A DNA stretch of 64,000 nucleotides from JAGVPT01 sp964642725 (GTDB lineage: Bacteria; Bacteroidota; Ignavibacteria; UBA10030; UBA8401): contig CAZXQG010000015.1 in NCBI GenBank assembly GCA_964642725.1, forward strand, positions 1 through 64,000, given 5' to 3'. Positions 63,495 to 64,000 of this stretch are shown here, one piece after another. Numbering within the stretch: position 1 is the stretch's first letter; each line of letters opens with the position of its first letter. The notes under the pieces are model-generated. The model did not search any database. It saw nothing but the letters and a program-made list of their open reading frames with translations, and had not been told where the DNA came from. The position numbers and the translations under genes were made by a program.

Positions 63495-64000
63495 CTATTT
63501 TCTCAAAAGAGCAAACTTTCCTTTTATAGCTTGCCCGGGGAGTTGGATAAAATAAATGTAGATTCCCGAGGAAGCAGCTTCATTATTGTCCTTTACGCCG
63601 TTCCACTGGAACACCTGCCCTCCAAGGATCGTGGAAAATTGAGTGGTGAGCGTCTTTGAGTAAACAAGTTTCATATCGGATGAAAACACTGAAAGCGTGC
63701 CTGTTAGAGGGTTTGTTCCGTGCGTGGGAATATTTATCAGGTTTGAACCGTTTGCCCGAAATGGATTCGGGAACGGGTCAGCGATTGGCGGTCCACCGAT
63801 CTGAATAGCATCGTACCAATTGTAGATGAGAATTTTGCTGAACCAATTAGATGGGTCGGGAACACTAAGGTTGGCAGAAAGACTGTCGTTCTGATTTTCG
63901 GACAAAGAATACGAAAACGCAAACGTTGAACTATATCCGGTTGATGCCGAATCGAGGTTGATATTGGAAACTACGAATGGGAGAGTATCTCCTCCGCCAT
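63495..64000 (-). CDS. C-terminal part of a T9SS-type secreted protein (5' end beyond the window)
   Basis: The frame is open to position 64000, so the protein starts outside the window; the apparent start at 63905 is a TTG inside it. The readable end has a beta-domain (SLSENQNDSLSANLSVPDPSNWF), then PFPNPFRANGSNLINIP, a FlgD-like segment (VFQWNGVKDNNEAASSGIYIYFIQLPG) and the final KGKFALLRK. This is the type A T9SS tail, so the protein is exported across the outer membrane. The catalytic or binding part is not visible. Confidence 0.88.
   Translation of the reverse strand, partial: GGGDTLPFVVSNINLDSASTGYSSTFAFSYSLSENQNDSLSANLSVPDPSNWFSKILIYNWYDAIQIGGPPIADPFPNPFRANGSNLINIPTHGTNPLTGTLSVFSSDMKLVYSKTLTTQFSTILGGQVFQWNGVKDNNEAASSGIYIYFIQLPGQAIKGKFALLRK

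Overview
The window looks like a piece of a draft genome (possibly a metagenome-assembled genome, since it contains a run of exactly 100 N at 62872-62971) from a Gram-negative member of the Bacteroidota/Ignavibacteriota-Chlorobiota side of the tree. The clearest sign is the C-terminus of the protein at 51432-54854, which has the 'LQNYPNPFNPSTKI...GVYFYRM...KKFVLMK' type A sorting domain of the type IX secretion system (T9SS), in the form common in Ignavibacteria-like genomes. A second T9SS-type C-terminus is cut by the right edge. Many genes lack a strong Shine-Dalgarno (SD) sequence, which also fits this group. The species assignment is an inference.

Layout. 1-10.6 kb: a truncated tRNA-Val, an ABC-F ATPase, a YdeI-like protein, a CheY-like receiver plus an HDOD protein, an ECF sigma / membrane anti-sigma / Spy-like operon, and a divergent redox cassette (Rieske lipoprotein, four-helix histidine-rich membrane protein, YceI). 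10.8-32.9 kb: a 21-kb single-strand block that is the most unusual part. A MerR-type regulator with a degenerate cobalamin-binding domain is followed by a surface operon: a 598-aa DUF11 protein, a 1052-aa outer-membrane beta-barrel protein, a giant ~2777-aa repeat protein, two further DUF11 proteins, and a 1602-aa multi-domain protein with an embedded OmpA-like domain. Four of the six end in the same kind of DUF11 (CARDB-like) beta-sandwich instead of a T9SS tail. The operon start has a six-codon leader ORF ending Pro-Pro-stop, a duplicated ribosome-binding segment and an A-rich untranslated region. A perfect 12-bp stem-loop lies after the first gene. 33.2-43 kb: tRNA genes and housekeeping (CYTH protein, greA, ribBA, yajC, tgt, a hydroxyglutarate-oxidase-like flavoprotein, pdxH, AlkD-like, SRPBCC, DinB, amrS). 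43.3-47.4 kb: an amino-acid permease, a K+-independent membrane pyrophosphatase and tRNA-Phe. 48-62 kb: a plant-polysaccharide cluster (xylan-type esterases, CE20-like esterase, T9SS protein, clan-A glycoside hydrolase, two mannose-6-phosphate-isomerase homologues, CE15 glucuronoyl-esterase-like protein). 62.3-64 kb: two genes cut by the assembly gap and one cut by the window edge.

How it fits together (inference). The regulator at 31962-32873 sits directly upstream of, and on the same strand as, the surface operon. The beta-barrel protein and the OmpA-domain protein could anchor or export the DUF11-tailed proteins, giving a surface fibre or S-layer-like coat made independently of the T9SS tail. 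The carbohydrate genes suggest removal of acetyl and glucuronoyl groups from hemicellulose, hydrolysis of the backbone, and entry of mannose into central metabolism. No SusC/SusD pair, CRISPR array, transposase or phage gene was seen.
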